This document shows positions 53,899 to 61,363 of a stretch of 64,000 nucleotides of DNA, in pieces. The stretch lies in NCBI RefSeq assembly GCF_900109145.1, contig NZ_FNYY01000012.1, forward strand, positions 62,001 to 126,000, given 5' to 3'. The translations under genes and the position numbers were made by a program. Each line of letters begins with the position of its first letter. Within the stretch, counting starts at the first letter, position 1. The stretch is from Marinovum algicola (GTDB taxonomy: Bacteria > Pseudomonadota > Alphaproteobacteria > Rhodobacterales > Rhodobacteraceae). The notes beneath the pieces were generated by a model that saw only the letters and a program-made list of their open reading frames with translations, ran no database searches and had not been told where the DNA came from.

Positions 53899-54291
53899 AT
53901 GTCTAGCCTAGGCCGGTTCATGAAACCTGCGCACAAGCGCATGTCGCGGCTGATCGGCTATTGCCTCACGCTGGGAGGCTCCGACGCCTGGTCGAATTTC
54001 AGCGACGTTGCCGCCGCGAGGTTGACCCGCCAAGAGCGCGTGTCGCTGGCTTTCGCGGCCTTGCGATCCCTAACCCCGAGCGACGCCGAGGCGACGGCCA
54101 GCGCCGCGATAGGCGTAGCCGGTGAGCCTATCCCGCCTTTTCTGGGCAGCATGGATGAGGCGCGGACCTGGGCGAGCTTCGCGTCCCGCGCCGAGCTGAA
54201 GTGCTACGCCACTGCCGCCTTCGAGGCGATGAGCCATGCCGATCAGACGGCATTCCTTCGACACATCGGTGAAGTGGAGATTGCAGCATGA
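53899..54291 (+). CDS. Unrecognised element protein upstream of the head-tail connector
   Basis: A 130-residue protein, largely helical, with no motif I can assign. Segments such as RMSRLIGYCLTLGGSDAWSN and ASRAELKCYATAAFEAMSHA suggest a compact globular protein. A good GGAGGG ribosome site (53885-53890) precedes the ATG, and it overlaps the head-tail connector gene by 4 bp (ATGA), so it belongs to the head operon. Its place at the front of that operon, where a small terminase often sits, makes a packaging role conceivable, but it has no visible DNA-binding helix-turn-helix. Confidence 0.7.
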   Translation: MSSLGRFMKPAHKRMSRLIGYCLTLGGSDAWSNFSDVAAARLTRQERVSLAFAALRSLTPSDAEATASAAIGVAGEPIPPFLGSMDEARTWASFASRAELKCYATAAFEAMSHADQTAFLRHIGEVEIAA

Positions 54292-54836
54292 AGATGCTTG
54301 TGCATCGGACACCGGGCAGCGTGGCGCAGCCCTTCGACCTGGACGACTTGAAATTGCACCTTCGGGCGTCTGAGGACGCCGAGGACGCTGCAATCGCGAA
54401 CATCGGTCAGACAGCGGCGGCGGAGATCGAGCATTTCGCCCAGATTGCCCTGCTGACCCAGACCGTGCTTGTGACGATCTTCGACCCCGGCCAGGACTGC
54501 GGTTTGTCGCTTCCCATCGGGCCTATGGCGGATGATGAGACGCCGACCGTGACCATCGACGGGACGGCGTTCACAGCCTTCGACGTGGTGTCTGGGGTCC
54601 GCCCCTACCTGCGCTGGCAAGACGCCTATCACGACCTGACCCCGCGCCAGGTCACGATTGAATACCAAGCCGGGTTTGGAGCTACGGCAACCGACATTCC
54701 GTATGACCTCGCTCAAGCGCTCATGGATCAAGCGGCGCTGCACTATGACGGGCGGTCCCCGATGGACGCCAAGAGCCTCACCACGTCGCCGCACATGGCA
54801 CGTATCGGGGCACGGTATCGCGGGGTGCAGGTATGA
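54288..54836 (+). CDS. Phage head-tail connector protein (gp6/YqbG-like)
   Basis: A 182-residue protein of the gp6-like head-tail connector class, which forms a ring under the portal and closes the filled head. Typical features are the N-terminal FDLDDLKLHLRASEDAEDAA helices, the repeated beta hairpin region, VTIEYQAGFGATATDIPYDL and the helix AQALMDQAALHYDGRSPM. It overlaps the genes on both sides by 4 bp. In an element with no tail genes this protein would provide the docking face for tails supplied by another phage. Confidence 0.85.
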   Translation: MKMLVHRTPGSVAQPFDLDDLKLHLRASEDAEDAAIANIGQTAAAEIEHFAQIALLTQTVLVTIFDPGQDCGLSLPIGPMADDETPTVTIDGTAFTAFDVVSGVRPYLRWQDAYHDLTPRQVTIEYQAGFGATATDIPYDLAQALMDQAALHYDGRSPMDAKSLTTSPHMARIGARYRGVQV

Positions 54837-55060
54837 CCGAGCGCGAGCTTGACGAAATCCTGACGCATCGCTGGCCGCTCGTGCTGCGCGCCACCATGGC
54901 CGGGACCGACGAATGGCTGAAAGGCTTCGTTCGATCCATCGCCAGGCACGGCAAGCGGGCGTCATGGCGCCCCTCTCCGAGACAGGAACAGATCATGCGG
55001 CGGCTGGTGGCTGAGCTGGGCACCGCGCCTGCGCAGAACATCGAGGTGATCGAGGGATGA
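54833..55060 (+). CDS. Small element protein of unknown function
   Basis: A 75-residue, charged, helical protein: RWPLVLRATMAGTDEWLKGF then SIARHGKRASWRPSPRQEQI and a C-terminal IMRRLVAELGTAP. No family is recognised. It overlaps the connector gene by 4 bp. The basic central part could bind nucleic acid, so a role as a packaging or small-terminase-like factor is possible, but nothing in the sequence proves it. It precedes a 375-bp structured gap and then the large terminase. Confidence 0.65.
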   Translation: MTERELDEILTHRWPLVLRATMAGTDEWLKGFVRSIARHGKRASWRPSPRQEQIMRRLVAELGTAPAQNIEVIEG

Positions 55061-55435
55061 GAGATCGGCGACCCTGCGCGCCACACCCAGACGCAGGGCC
55101 GAAGTGGTGGCCGGGGTAGCAACGGTGGCGCCACTGAGGAACAGCCTACCACGGGCGGGATCACAGGCAAAGGGCAGTCCGAGAGGTTGAGGCCCGATCC
55201 CCGGCGCAGCGTTCGTGCGCCGCAAGCAGCAACCGACCGACCGGCAGGAGCGCATGACCGGACGGGCCCAAAGCGATGGACCGGCTCCGTTGAGCAGGAC
55301 CGACACGCGGCGGGCATAGGGACTGCCGCAGCCGCGCGCTGTGGGCAGTCGTCCTATGCCCTTCGCTCCGAACCTCACCATTGAGCAGACGGTGAGAGCA
55401 ACGGTTGAACAGAGAGATACGCGCGAGGACACGCG
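55061..55435. other. Structured non-coding gap before the large terminase, candidate packaging (cos) region
   Basis: A 375-bp stretch in an otherwise tightly packed element. It contains a long inverted repeat: GGGCATAGG-GACTGCC (55312-55327) pairs with GGGCAGTC-GT-CCTATGCCC (55343-55361). A second hairpin is GGCGCA / TGCGCC (55203-55221). GACCG recurs at irregular spacing between about 55229 and 55304. Frames open across it have low-complexity, unconvincing products. In cos-type phages with an HNH gene the cohesive-end site lies near the terminase genes, so this is the best candidate. A regulatory RNA is the main alternative. Confidence 0.45.
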
Positions 55436-57148
55436 ATGACTGAGGCGACGAAAAAAAGGGACAGGCAATGGCGCAAGGCTGACGGCACGAAACTGCCGCC
55501 AGCGCCCAAGCCCGCGCCTTCGTCGCATGAACAGGCGGACCTCTTTGGAAATGGTCCCAATGCCGCAACTTTCTCGAACTCGGCAAACCGTATGTGTGAG
55601 TTCGCAATTTTCGCGCCCGGCGGAGAACTGGAAAACGCGGCCCCGGCGGAACGAGCTATGCGTTTCATGCAAGGGCTGGCAATCCCCGAAGGTCCGAATG
55701 CGGGCCAGCCGGTGAAGCTTGCCCCGTTTCAGCGCCGGTTCATCGAGGGCGCTTTGGCATCCGACACCGCGAACGCGATTCTCAGCATCGGGCGCGGCAA
55801 CGGCAAGTCCGCGATCACTGCAGGGCTTGGCCTGGGCGGTCTGATCGGCATCTGGGATCGCCAGCCCCGGCGCGAGATCATCGCTGCCGCACGGACCCGC
55901 GATCAGGGCCGGATCATCTGGGACTTTGTGGCCGGGTTCGCTGCGACCCTGCCACTCGAAATTCAGCGCCAGTTGATCTACCGGCGCGCGCCCCGGCTGG
56001 AGATCGAATTCACCGGCGACGGCGGCGGGCATGTTCTGCGCGTGATCGCGGCGGACGGGAAATCCGCCCTGGGCGGCGCGCCGACAATGGCGATCCTGGA
56101 CGAACGCGGGCATTGGGCGCTGGATCGCGGCGACGAGCTGGAACACGCGCTGTTGTCCGGCTTGGGTAAGCGTGACGGGCGCGCCTTCCTGATCAGCACT
56201 TCGGCCAGCGACGATGCACACCCGTTCTCACGCTGGATTGACGATCCGCTGCCGGGCACCTTCGTGCAGGAACATCGGCCGGCACCCGGCCTTCCGGCTG
56301 ACGATCCCGAAAGCCTTTTGATCGCCAACCCCGGCGCGCCGCACGGCATCGGCGGTTCGCTGGACTGGCTGGAAGCCCAGGCCAAGCGCGCGATTGCGCG
56401 GGGCGGTTCCAGCCTGACAAGCTTTCGGCTCTACAACCGCAATGAGCGCGTGTCTGGCGAGTCCCGCGACCTGCTGATTACCTTGGACGAATGGCTGGCC
56501 TGCGAGACCGAGGCTCTACCGCCCCGCCAGGGCGGCGTCGTGATCGGCATCGACCTGGGCGGTTCTGCGTCCATGACGGCGGCGGCGTTCTACTGGCCCG
56601 AAACCGGGCGGCTGGAATGCCGGGGCACCTTTCCTTCGCAGCCTTCCTTGCTGGATCGCGGGCAGATGGACGGCGTGGCCGGACGCTATGTCGAGATGCA
56701 GGACCGGGGCGAATTGTCGGTGCTGGGCGACAAGACGGTGCCTGTTGCACCGTGGCTGGTCGAGGTGGTGCGCCATGTCGAGGGCCAGCCGATCAGCGCG
56801 ATCACGATGGACCGCTACAAACAGGCTGAGCTGGGCGAGGCGATCACGCGGGCGGGCATCCGCGTCCCGCTTGTGTGGCGCGGGCAGGGCTTCCGCGATG
56901 GCGGCGAGGATTGCGAGAGGTTCCGGCGCGCCGCCTTTGACGGCCAGGTGAGGGCGAGCCCGTCGCTGCTGCTGCGCTCTGCCTTTGCAGATGCGGTCTG
57001 TCTGCGCGACCCCTCGAACAACCTGAAGCTGGCGAAGGCCCGGGCGACCGGGCGGATCGACGCGGCGGCGGCGTCAGTGCTGGCGGTTGCCCAGGGCGCG
57101 CGGATCGCAGCTCAACCCAAATCGAAAGCGAGGATGGCATGGTTCTGA
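55436..57148 (+). CDS. Phage terminase large subunit
   Basis: A 570-residue packaging motor, HK97/lambdoid-like TerL. The N-terminal ATPase has Walker A in SIGRGNGKSAITAG (117-130, Lys124) and Walker B MAILDE (218-223), then the coupling motif ISTSAS. The C-terminal RNaseH-like nuclease begins at VVIGIDLGGSASMTAAAFYW, with a catalytic Asp in GIDLGG, and a later acidic position in TMDRYKQAE. It would translocate element DNA into preformed capsids and cut it to length. The ATG at 55436 follows GAGGA by 6 bp. It overlaps the adaptor gene by 10 bp. No recognisable small-terminase gene accompanies it. Confidence 0.95.
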   Translation: MTEATKKRDRQWRKADGTKLPPAPKPAPSSHEQADLFGNGPNAATFSNSANRMCEFAIFAPGGELENAAPAERAMRFMQGLAIPEGPNAGQPVKLAPFQRRFIEGALASDTANAILSIGRGNGKSAITAGLGLGGLIGIWDRQPRREIIAAARTRDQGRIIWDFVAGFAATLPLEIQRQLIYRRAPRLEIEFTGDGGGHVLRVIAADGKSALGGAPTMAILDERGHWALDRGDELEHALLSGLGKRDGRAFLISTSASDDAHPFSRWIDDPLPGTFVQEHRPAPGLPADDPESLLIANPGAPHGIGGSLDWLEAQAKRAIARGGSSLTSFRLYNRNERVSGESRDLLITLDEWLACETEALPPRQGGVVIGIDLGGSASMTAAAFYWPETGRLECRGTFPSQPSLLDRGQMDGVAGRYVEMQDRGELSVLGDKTVPVAPWLVEVVRHVEGQPISAITMDRYKQAELGEAITRAGIRVPLVWRGQGFRDGGEDCERFRRAAFDGQVRASPSLLLRSAFADAVCLRDPSNNLKLAKARATGRIDAAAASVLAVAQGARIAAQPKSKARMAWF

Positions 57149-57483
57149 ACGCAGGCAGCCTTAACCGGCGCATTCAAATTCGGCGGTTCGTCAGAACTGG
57201 GACGGACCCCTACGGCAGCCCGACCGGCGACTGGGAAGATCACGGATCCCCGATATTTGCGCGTCGCCGGGATGTTTCCGATGCCGAACGCATCAGCGGC
57301 GGCGCGTGGGACAACGTGCAGGTTACCCGCTTCGTGATCCGGGCATCCGCCTTCGGACGGGGCATCGCTCGATCCGACAAGCTGGTTCACGAAGGAATCA
57401 CATTCGTGATCGACGGGATCAAAGAGGTTCCGCCTGGGCGCGCCTTTCTTGAGATCACCGCGATCACATCGGAGTCGCCATGA
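57139..57483 (+). CDS. Phage head-tail adaptor protein
   Basis: A 114-residue head-closure/head-tail adaptor (SPP1 gp16-like, HT adaptor family): a small beta-barrel with SLNRRIQIRRFVRTGTDPYG, the strand pair around VTRFVIRA and the IDGIKEVPPGRAFLEITAIT ending. It binds the connector ring and receives the tail tube. It overlaps TerL (10 bp) and HNH (4 bp). Together with the connector it forms a complete docking interface in an element that lacks tail genes. Confidence 0.88.
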   Translation: MVLNAGSLNRRIQIRRFVRTGTDPYGSPTGDWEDHGSPIFARRRDVSDAERISGGAWDNVQVTRFVIRASAFGRGIARSDKLVHEGITFVIDGIKEVPPGRAFLEITAITSESP

Positions 57484-57821
57484 GCATCCGCAAAGAACAT
57501 CACCGCTATTCGGCCAAGGTGACACGCACCAAGCGCTGGAAGGTATTGCGCGCGGAAATCCTCGAGCGGGACCGCTATCGCTGCCGGTCCTGCGGTTGCG
57601 GCGGGCGGCTCGAGGTCGACCACATCAAACCGGTCAGGACGCATCCCGAACTGTCCTATGACCCCGGCAATCTGCAAGCGCTTTGCCCAGGCTGCCACAC
57701 CCGCAAAACCCGAATCGAGTGCGGGCATCGCCCGCCCCGAAAAGACCGCCAGGACTGGCGGCAAGCGGTCGAGGCGATGGAACGCCCCGACAAAACCCAA
57801 ACCAACAAACGCGAGGAATGA
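57480..57821 (+). CDS. HNH endonuclease of phage packaging type
   Basis: A 113-residue HNH nuclease. Zinc cysteines are Cys35/Cys38 (CRSC) and Cys69/Cys72 (CPGC). The HNH residues are His48 (VDHIKP), Asn64 (GNLQALC) and His73 (GCHTRKT). HNH proteins encoded beside terminase in HK97-like phages stimulate TerL cutting at cos sites. It overlaps the adaptor gene by 4 bp, and its stop touches the possible upstream capsid start. Its presence argues for cos-type packaging. Confidence 0.9.
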   Translation: MSIRKEHHRYSAKVTRTKRWKVLRAEILERDRYRCRSCGCGGRLEVDHIKPVRTHPELSYDPGNLQALCPGCHTRKTRIECGHRPPRKDRQDWRQAVEAMERPDKTQTNKREE

Positions 57822-57823
57822 GC

Positions 57824-59101
57824 ATGTTGGACTCCGTGAAGATCGCCCGGCGGCAAAGTGAAATCCGCCAGCAACTGGCCGAACTGGCTGGCAAGGAAAC
57901 CCCGACCGAAGACGAAGTGCGGTCGATGGAAAATCTGGACCTGGAATACCGCCAGAACGAAACTCGGTATCGCGCGGCGCTGATTGCCGAGGATACCGAG
58001 CGCCGGGACGCGGGCGAGGAACTGGAAACCCGCTCCGCCCAGGAATGGGCCGAGTTGATGGCCGGTTTCGAGATGCGCCAGGTCGCGCTTGCCCTGGACG
58101 AAGGGCGGCAACTGCAAGGCCAGACCGCCGAGATCGTGACCGAGCTTCGCGAGCAAGGCGGCTTCCGTGGCATCCCCGTGCCTTGGCAGGCGCTGGAAAC
58201 CCGCGCCGGTGAGACCGTCGCCAGCGGAACGCCGAACCCGATCCAGACCCGTCCGATCATCGACCGGCTGTTTCCGGGCAGCATGGCCGCGCGCATGGGG
58301 GCCCAGATGATCAGCATCGACGCAGGCGCGGTGGAATGGCCGGTGACCACATCGAGCGTCACCGCAGGCTGGGCCGATGGCGAGACGGCCAATGTGGCGG
58401 GTCCGACCGTCTACGCTACAACTGACCGGGCCATGTCGCCGGATCACAACCTGGGCATTCAGATGCGGATCACCCGCAAGACGCTGAAGCAATCCGGGGC
58501 AGCCTTGGAACAGGCGGTGCGGCGCGACATGAGCGGCGCCATGGGTGCGGCGATGGATCAGGCGGCATTCCTGGGTACCGGAGCGAACGGCCAGCCGCTG
58601 GGCGTAATCGCGGGCGCGGCCACCTATGGCATCACATCGACGGCAATCAATGATCTTGCCACCTGGGCAGCATTCCGGGCGGGCGTGACCCGCTTCATGA
58701 CGGCAAATGCCGCCGGATCGCCCGACGCGGTGCGGGCGCTGATCCGGCCCGAGCTGTGGGACTACATGGATGGCGTTTACATCGACACCGGGACGGGCGT
58801 GACGGAATGGGATCGCCTGGTAAAGAACATCCCGGCGGGCAACATCGCCATGACCAACAACGCTCTTGCCGCCCCGACCGGTACGCCTTCGGCATGTTCG
58901 GCGCTGCTGACCACATCGGCGGGCGGCGTTGCCCCGATCTTCATCGGTGCATGGGGCGCGGTGGATATGATCCGCGATCCCTATAGCGATGCGCAATCCG
59001 GCGGTCTGCGGATCACGGCTCTTGCCACGATGGACCTGACCGTGGCGCGCCCGGCCCAGCTCGAACTGCTGACCGGCCTTGAACTGGAAGCGGGCGTGTA
59101 A
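57824..59101 (+). CDS. HK97-type major capsid protein
   Basis: A 425-residue capsid protein. Residues about 1-110 are a coiled-coil scaffolding (delta) region (SEIRQQLAELAGKETPTEDE, then YRQNETRYRAALIAEDTERR) removed by the protease. The shell domain (about 135-425) has HK97-fold signatures: IIDRLFPGSMAARMGAQMIS, a DQAAFLGTGANGQPLGVI segment (E-loop/P-domain junction) and the IFIGAWGAVDMIRDPYSDAQ A-domain. The ATG at 57824 has the best GAGGA spacing (6 bp); one at 57818 is also in frame. Its stop overlaps the protease start as TAATG. Confidence 0.95.
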   Translation: MLDSVKIARRQSEIRQQLAELAGKETPTEDEVRSMENLDLEYRQNETRYRAALIAEDTERRDAGEELETRSAQEWAELMAGFEMRQVALALDEGRQLQGQTAEIVTELREQGGFRGIPVPWQALETRAGETVASGTPNPIQTRPIIDRLFPGSMAARMGAQMISIDAGAVEWPVTTSSVTAGWADGETANVAGPTVYATTDRAMSPDHNLGIQMRITRKTLKQSGAALEQAVRRDMSGAMGAAMDQAAFLGTGANGQPLGVIAGAATYGITSTAINDLATWAAFRAGVTRFMTANAAGSPDAVRALIRPELWDYMDGVYIDTGTGVTEWDRLVKNIPAGNIAMTNNALAAPTGTPSACSALLTTSAGGVAPIFIGAWGAVDMIRDPYSDAQSGGLRITALATMDLTVARPAQLELLTGLELEAGV

Positions 59102-59679
59102 TGCTCTGGGGCGCTCACACAGGCAGCCTTGAGCTGCGCACCGAGGGCGGGGAAACCCGCCTTCGGGCAATCTTCCCATATGGCCGGGAAACCGTGATGG
59201 CCGAGGGCATCGCGCTGGGGCGTGAGCGTCGTGAAGTGATCGCGTCCCGCGCCTTTGCGGACCGTCTGGAACGCGGCGACGACATTCACTTTCTGGCCGG
59301 CCATGACTTCAACAAACCTCTGGCATCACGTTCCGCTGGTACCTTGGACCTGTCGGAAACCGACGAGGCGCTGACCATCAACGCGAGGATCAGCGCAGAC
59401 ATGGGCCAGGTCAGCTATGTGCGCGACTTCCTGTCTGCCCATGCTGCCGGGCTGGTGCGCGGCCTATCGCCAGGCTTCCGGGTTCGGCCCGGTGGTGAGA
59501 CGGTCGAGGAACGCGGCAACGCGATCCTGAGGACCATCAAGGCGGCTGACCTGATCGAGATCAGCGCCGTCACGAAACCGGCCTACAGCCAAGCCCAGAT
59601 CGAGGCTCGGAACTGGCAACCCATTGGCGAGGTTGCGCACCGGCTCACGCATCGCCCCGCCGCAATTCGGTGGAGGTGA
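59101..59679 (+). CDS. HK97-family prohead protease
   Basis: A 192-residue serine protease of the assemblin/herpesvirus-like U35 fold that trims the capsid scaffolding domain. The catalytic His is at position 68 (FLAGHDFNKPLAS) and the Ser at 123 (VRGLSPGFRV). The typical order in HK97-like phages is portal-protease-capsid; here the order is capsid-protease-portal. Start and stop are within 3 bp of both neighbours, so the three are co-translated. Confidence 0.93.
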   Translation: MLWGAHTGSLELRTEGGETRLRAIFPYGRETVMAEGIALGRERREVIASRAFADRLERGDDIHFLAGHDFNKPLASRSAGTLDLSETDEALTINARISADMGQVSYVRDFLSAHAAGLVRGLSPGFRVRPGGETVEERGNAILRTIKAADLIEISAVTKPAYSQAQIEARNWQPIGEVAHRLTHRPAAIRWR

Positions 59680-59681
59680 GA

Positions 59682-60746
59682 ATGCTGGATTGGCTCCGAA
59701 ACAAGCTGCGCCCGATCGAGGAACGATCGAGCGGTTCCGGCTATACCGCCCAAGTCATGGCGGCGCGAGACAGCTACATCAGCGGGCGGCGCGGCGTGGC
59801 CGAACTGACCGCGACGGTGCAGAGCTGCGTCAGCCTCTGGGAAGGCGGCTTTGCCATGGCGGACGTGGCGGGCACCGACCTGTTGACCCGGCAGGCCATG
59901 GCGATGATCGCCCGCGGCGTGGCGCTGACCGGCGAAGCGGTTTACCTGGTCACCGACCTCGGGCTGGTGCCTGCGACCGATTGGGATGTGACCACACGCG
60001 ACGGCAAACCCCGCGCCTATCGCCTGTCCATCCCTGAGGCGGGCGGCGGGCGGACGGTGACGGCCCTTGCTGCCGAGGTGCTGCACTTGCGGATCGGCGC
60101 TGACAACCTGACCCCTTGGATTGGTACCGCGCCTCTGCGGCGGTCCAGCCTGACCGGGGCAATGCTTCATGCAGTTGAATCGGCGCTAAGCGAGACATTC
60201 GAGAATGCCCCGCTTGGTTCGCAAATTGTGCCGCTGCCGGATACCGGGGCGGAGGACATGGCGACCATGCGCAACGCGTTTCGAGGGCGGCGCGGATCCA
60301 CGCTGGTGATCGAGGGCGTGGCCCAGGCGACGGCGGCAGGCATGAATCCCCAGGCGGACAAAAAGCCGGACCAGCTTTCCCCGGACCTGTCCCGAAGCAT
60401 GACGGCCGAAACGCTGGCGGCGGCGCGCGAGGGCATCCTGATGGCCTACGGTGTTCTGCCGTCGCTGGCGAACCGCGCCTCCACGGGACCGGCAGTCAGG
60501 GAAGCCCAGCGCCAGCTTGCAATCTGGACCTTGCAGCCTATCGCCGCGCTTCTGGCAGAGGAAGCGACTGCCAAGCTGGGCGCGACCGTCGAAATCGACA
60601 CGATCCGGCCCTTGCAAGCCTTCGACGCGGGCGGACGTGCCAGGGCGCTATCGGCGATCATCAAAACGATGGCGGAAGCGAAAGACGCAGGCATTCCGCC
60701 GGGCGACGTGTCCGGCGCGATGCGCATGGTCGATTGGGAGAAATGA
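59682..60746 (+). CDS. Phage portal protein (HK97/SPP1-type)
   Basis: A 354-residue portal, somewhat short for the family (usually about 380-430). It forms the dodecameric ring at one capsid vertex through which DNA is packaged and tails attach. Recognisable parts are the wing region (PAYRLSIPEAGG-type strands), DLTPWIGTAPLRRSSLTGAM and the ILMAYGVLPSLANRASTGPA clip-stem. The ATG at 59682 follows GGAGGTGAG. It is the last gene of the head operon. A long GC hairpin (60841-60875) follows about 95 bp downstream. Confidence 0.9.
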   Translation: MLDWLRNKLRPIEERSSGSGYTAQVMAARDSYISGRRGVAELTATVQSCVSLWEGGFAMADVAGTDLLTRQAMAMIARGVALTGEAVYLVTDLGLVPATDWDVTTRDGKPRAYRLSIPEAGGGRTVTALAAEVLHLRIGADNLTPWIGTAPLRRSSLTGAMLHAVESALSETFENAPLGSQIVPLPDTGAEDMATMRNAFRGRRGSTLVIEGVAQATAAGMNPQADKKPDQLSPDLSRSMTAETLAAAREGILMAYGVLPSLANRASTGPAVREAQRQLAIWTLQPIAALLAEEATAKLGATVEIDTIRPLQAFDAGGRARALSAIIKTMAEAKDAGIPPGDVSGAMRMVDWEK

Positions 60747-60840
60747 GATAGGCTGGTCGCGCCTGGGTTCGGCTCTTGTCCAGCCCTTCATCGCCCGAAG
60801 CGATCCGGATCAGTCGGTTAGTGCCGTAACAACCCCGACA

Positions 60841-60875
60841 GCGCGCGGCCCGCTCTCCGGCGGGCGCGGCGCGCA
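60841..60875. terminator. GC-rich hairpin between portal and the leftward regulator unit
   Basis: GCGCGCGGCCCGC pairs imperfectly with GCGGGCGCGGCGCGC around a short loop. It lies between convergent transcripts (head operon and the regulator unit), a place for a terminator. No clean T-run is present. Confidence 0.45.
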
Positions 60876-60883
60876 TCTTTGAA

Positions 60884-61051
60884 TTATTTCTTTGAGGAGC
60901 TTTCCTCAATGACGTTGCGTAATATTTTCATTTCCGAAATGAGATCGCTGTGCCGAGCGCTCAGCGTTTCCATCAGTTCACATTGTACATTCGTGCTGTG
61001 AGTCAATGTCTTGATGGCTGCCTTCAGCTCTTCGATGGTTTCTTTATCCAT
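60884..61051 (-). CDS. Small 55-residue protein downstream of the element repressor
   Basis: A short ORF encoding a charged, helical protein: MDKETIEELKAAIKTLTHST at the start, SARHSDLISEMKILRNVIEE near the end, then SSSKK. It looks like a small coiled coil. It starts 3 bp after the XRE regulator gene stop (minus strand), so the two are in one transcript. The base composition is lower in GC than the head operon. The function is unknown; an anti-repressor or modulator of the regulator would fit the position. Confidence 0.6.
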   Translation of the reverse strand: MDKETIEELKAAIKTLTHSTNVQCELMETLSARHSDLISEMKILRNVIEESSSKK

Positions 61052-61054
61052 TTG

Positions 61055-61282
61055 TCACCTTTTGGTTAGGCGGACACCTGCGCCCCCGCCATTTTCTGCG
61101 ATGAACTCGACCCCGGCTTCTTCAAGGGCTTCCCTCATCCTGATTTGGGCTGTGGTCGAAACCACTCGCCGTTCTTTCTCGAAATCTACGATAGTGGACA
61201 GGCCGAACCCTGCCGCCGTCGCCAATTCCGGTTGTGTCATTCCGATCAGGGCGCGCGCCGCCCGACATTGTGCTGGGGTCAT
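61055..61282 (-). CDS. XRE/Cro-CI-type repressor of the element
   Basis: A 75-residue helix-turn-helix protein. AARALIGMTQPELATAAGFG (about 8-27) and LSTIVDFEKERRVVSTTA (28-45) form the XRE domain, and QIRMREALEEAGVEFIAENG follows, a layout common in small alphaproteobacterial phage regulators. The ATG at 61282 is chosen because it opens the HTH; an upstream in-frame ATG at 61324 would run through both operators. It is divergent from the early gene at 61364, with two near-identical 17-bp palindromes in the gap, the probable binding sites. Confidence 0.85.
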   Translation of the reverse strand: MTPAQCRAARALIGMTQPELATAAGFGLSTIVDFEKERRVVSTTAQIRMREALEEAGVEFIAENGGGAGVRLTKR

Positions 61283-61283
61283 T

Positions 61284-61300
61284 TCAACATTTTCTGTTGA
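61284..61300. promoter_or_regulatory. Operator 1 (TCAACA-N5-TGTTGA) of the element switch
   Basis: TCAACATTTTCTGTTGA: perfect 6-bp arms around a 5-bp spacer. It begins 2 bp upstream of the repressor start and overlaps a TTGACG (61297-61302) that may be the -35 of the rightward early promoter, with a weak TATCAA at 61321-61326 as -10. Confidence 0.8.
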
Positions 61301-61322
61301 CGCACCGTGCGCCCATCTCATA

Positions 61323-61339
61323 TCAACATAAACTGTTGA
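61323..61339. promoter_or_regulatory. Operator 2 (TCAACA-N5-TGTTGA) of the element switch
   Basis: TCAACATAAACTGTTGA: the same arms and spacer length as operator 1, 39 bp away centre to centre. It overlaps the possible -10 of the rightward promoter. Two identical sites in a divergent gap are the usual layout of a repressor-controlled phage switch. Confidence 0.8.
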
Positions 61340-61363
61340 TACCGTAATCTGGAGACCGTGACA

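Noticed and set aside
55187-55384. ORF in the gap before the large terminase
   Set aside because: Low-complexity product rich in Arg, Ala and Gly; overlaps the strong inverted repeat and lacks a ribosome site. Not accepted as small terminase.
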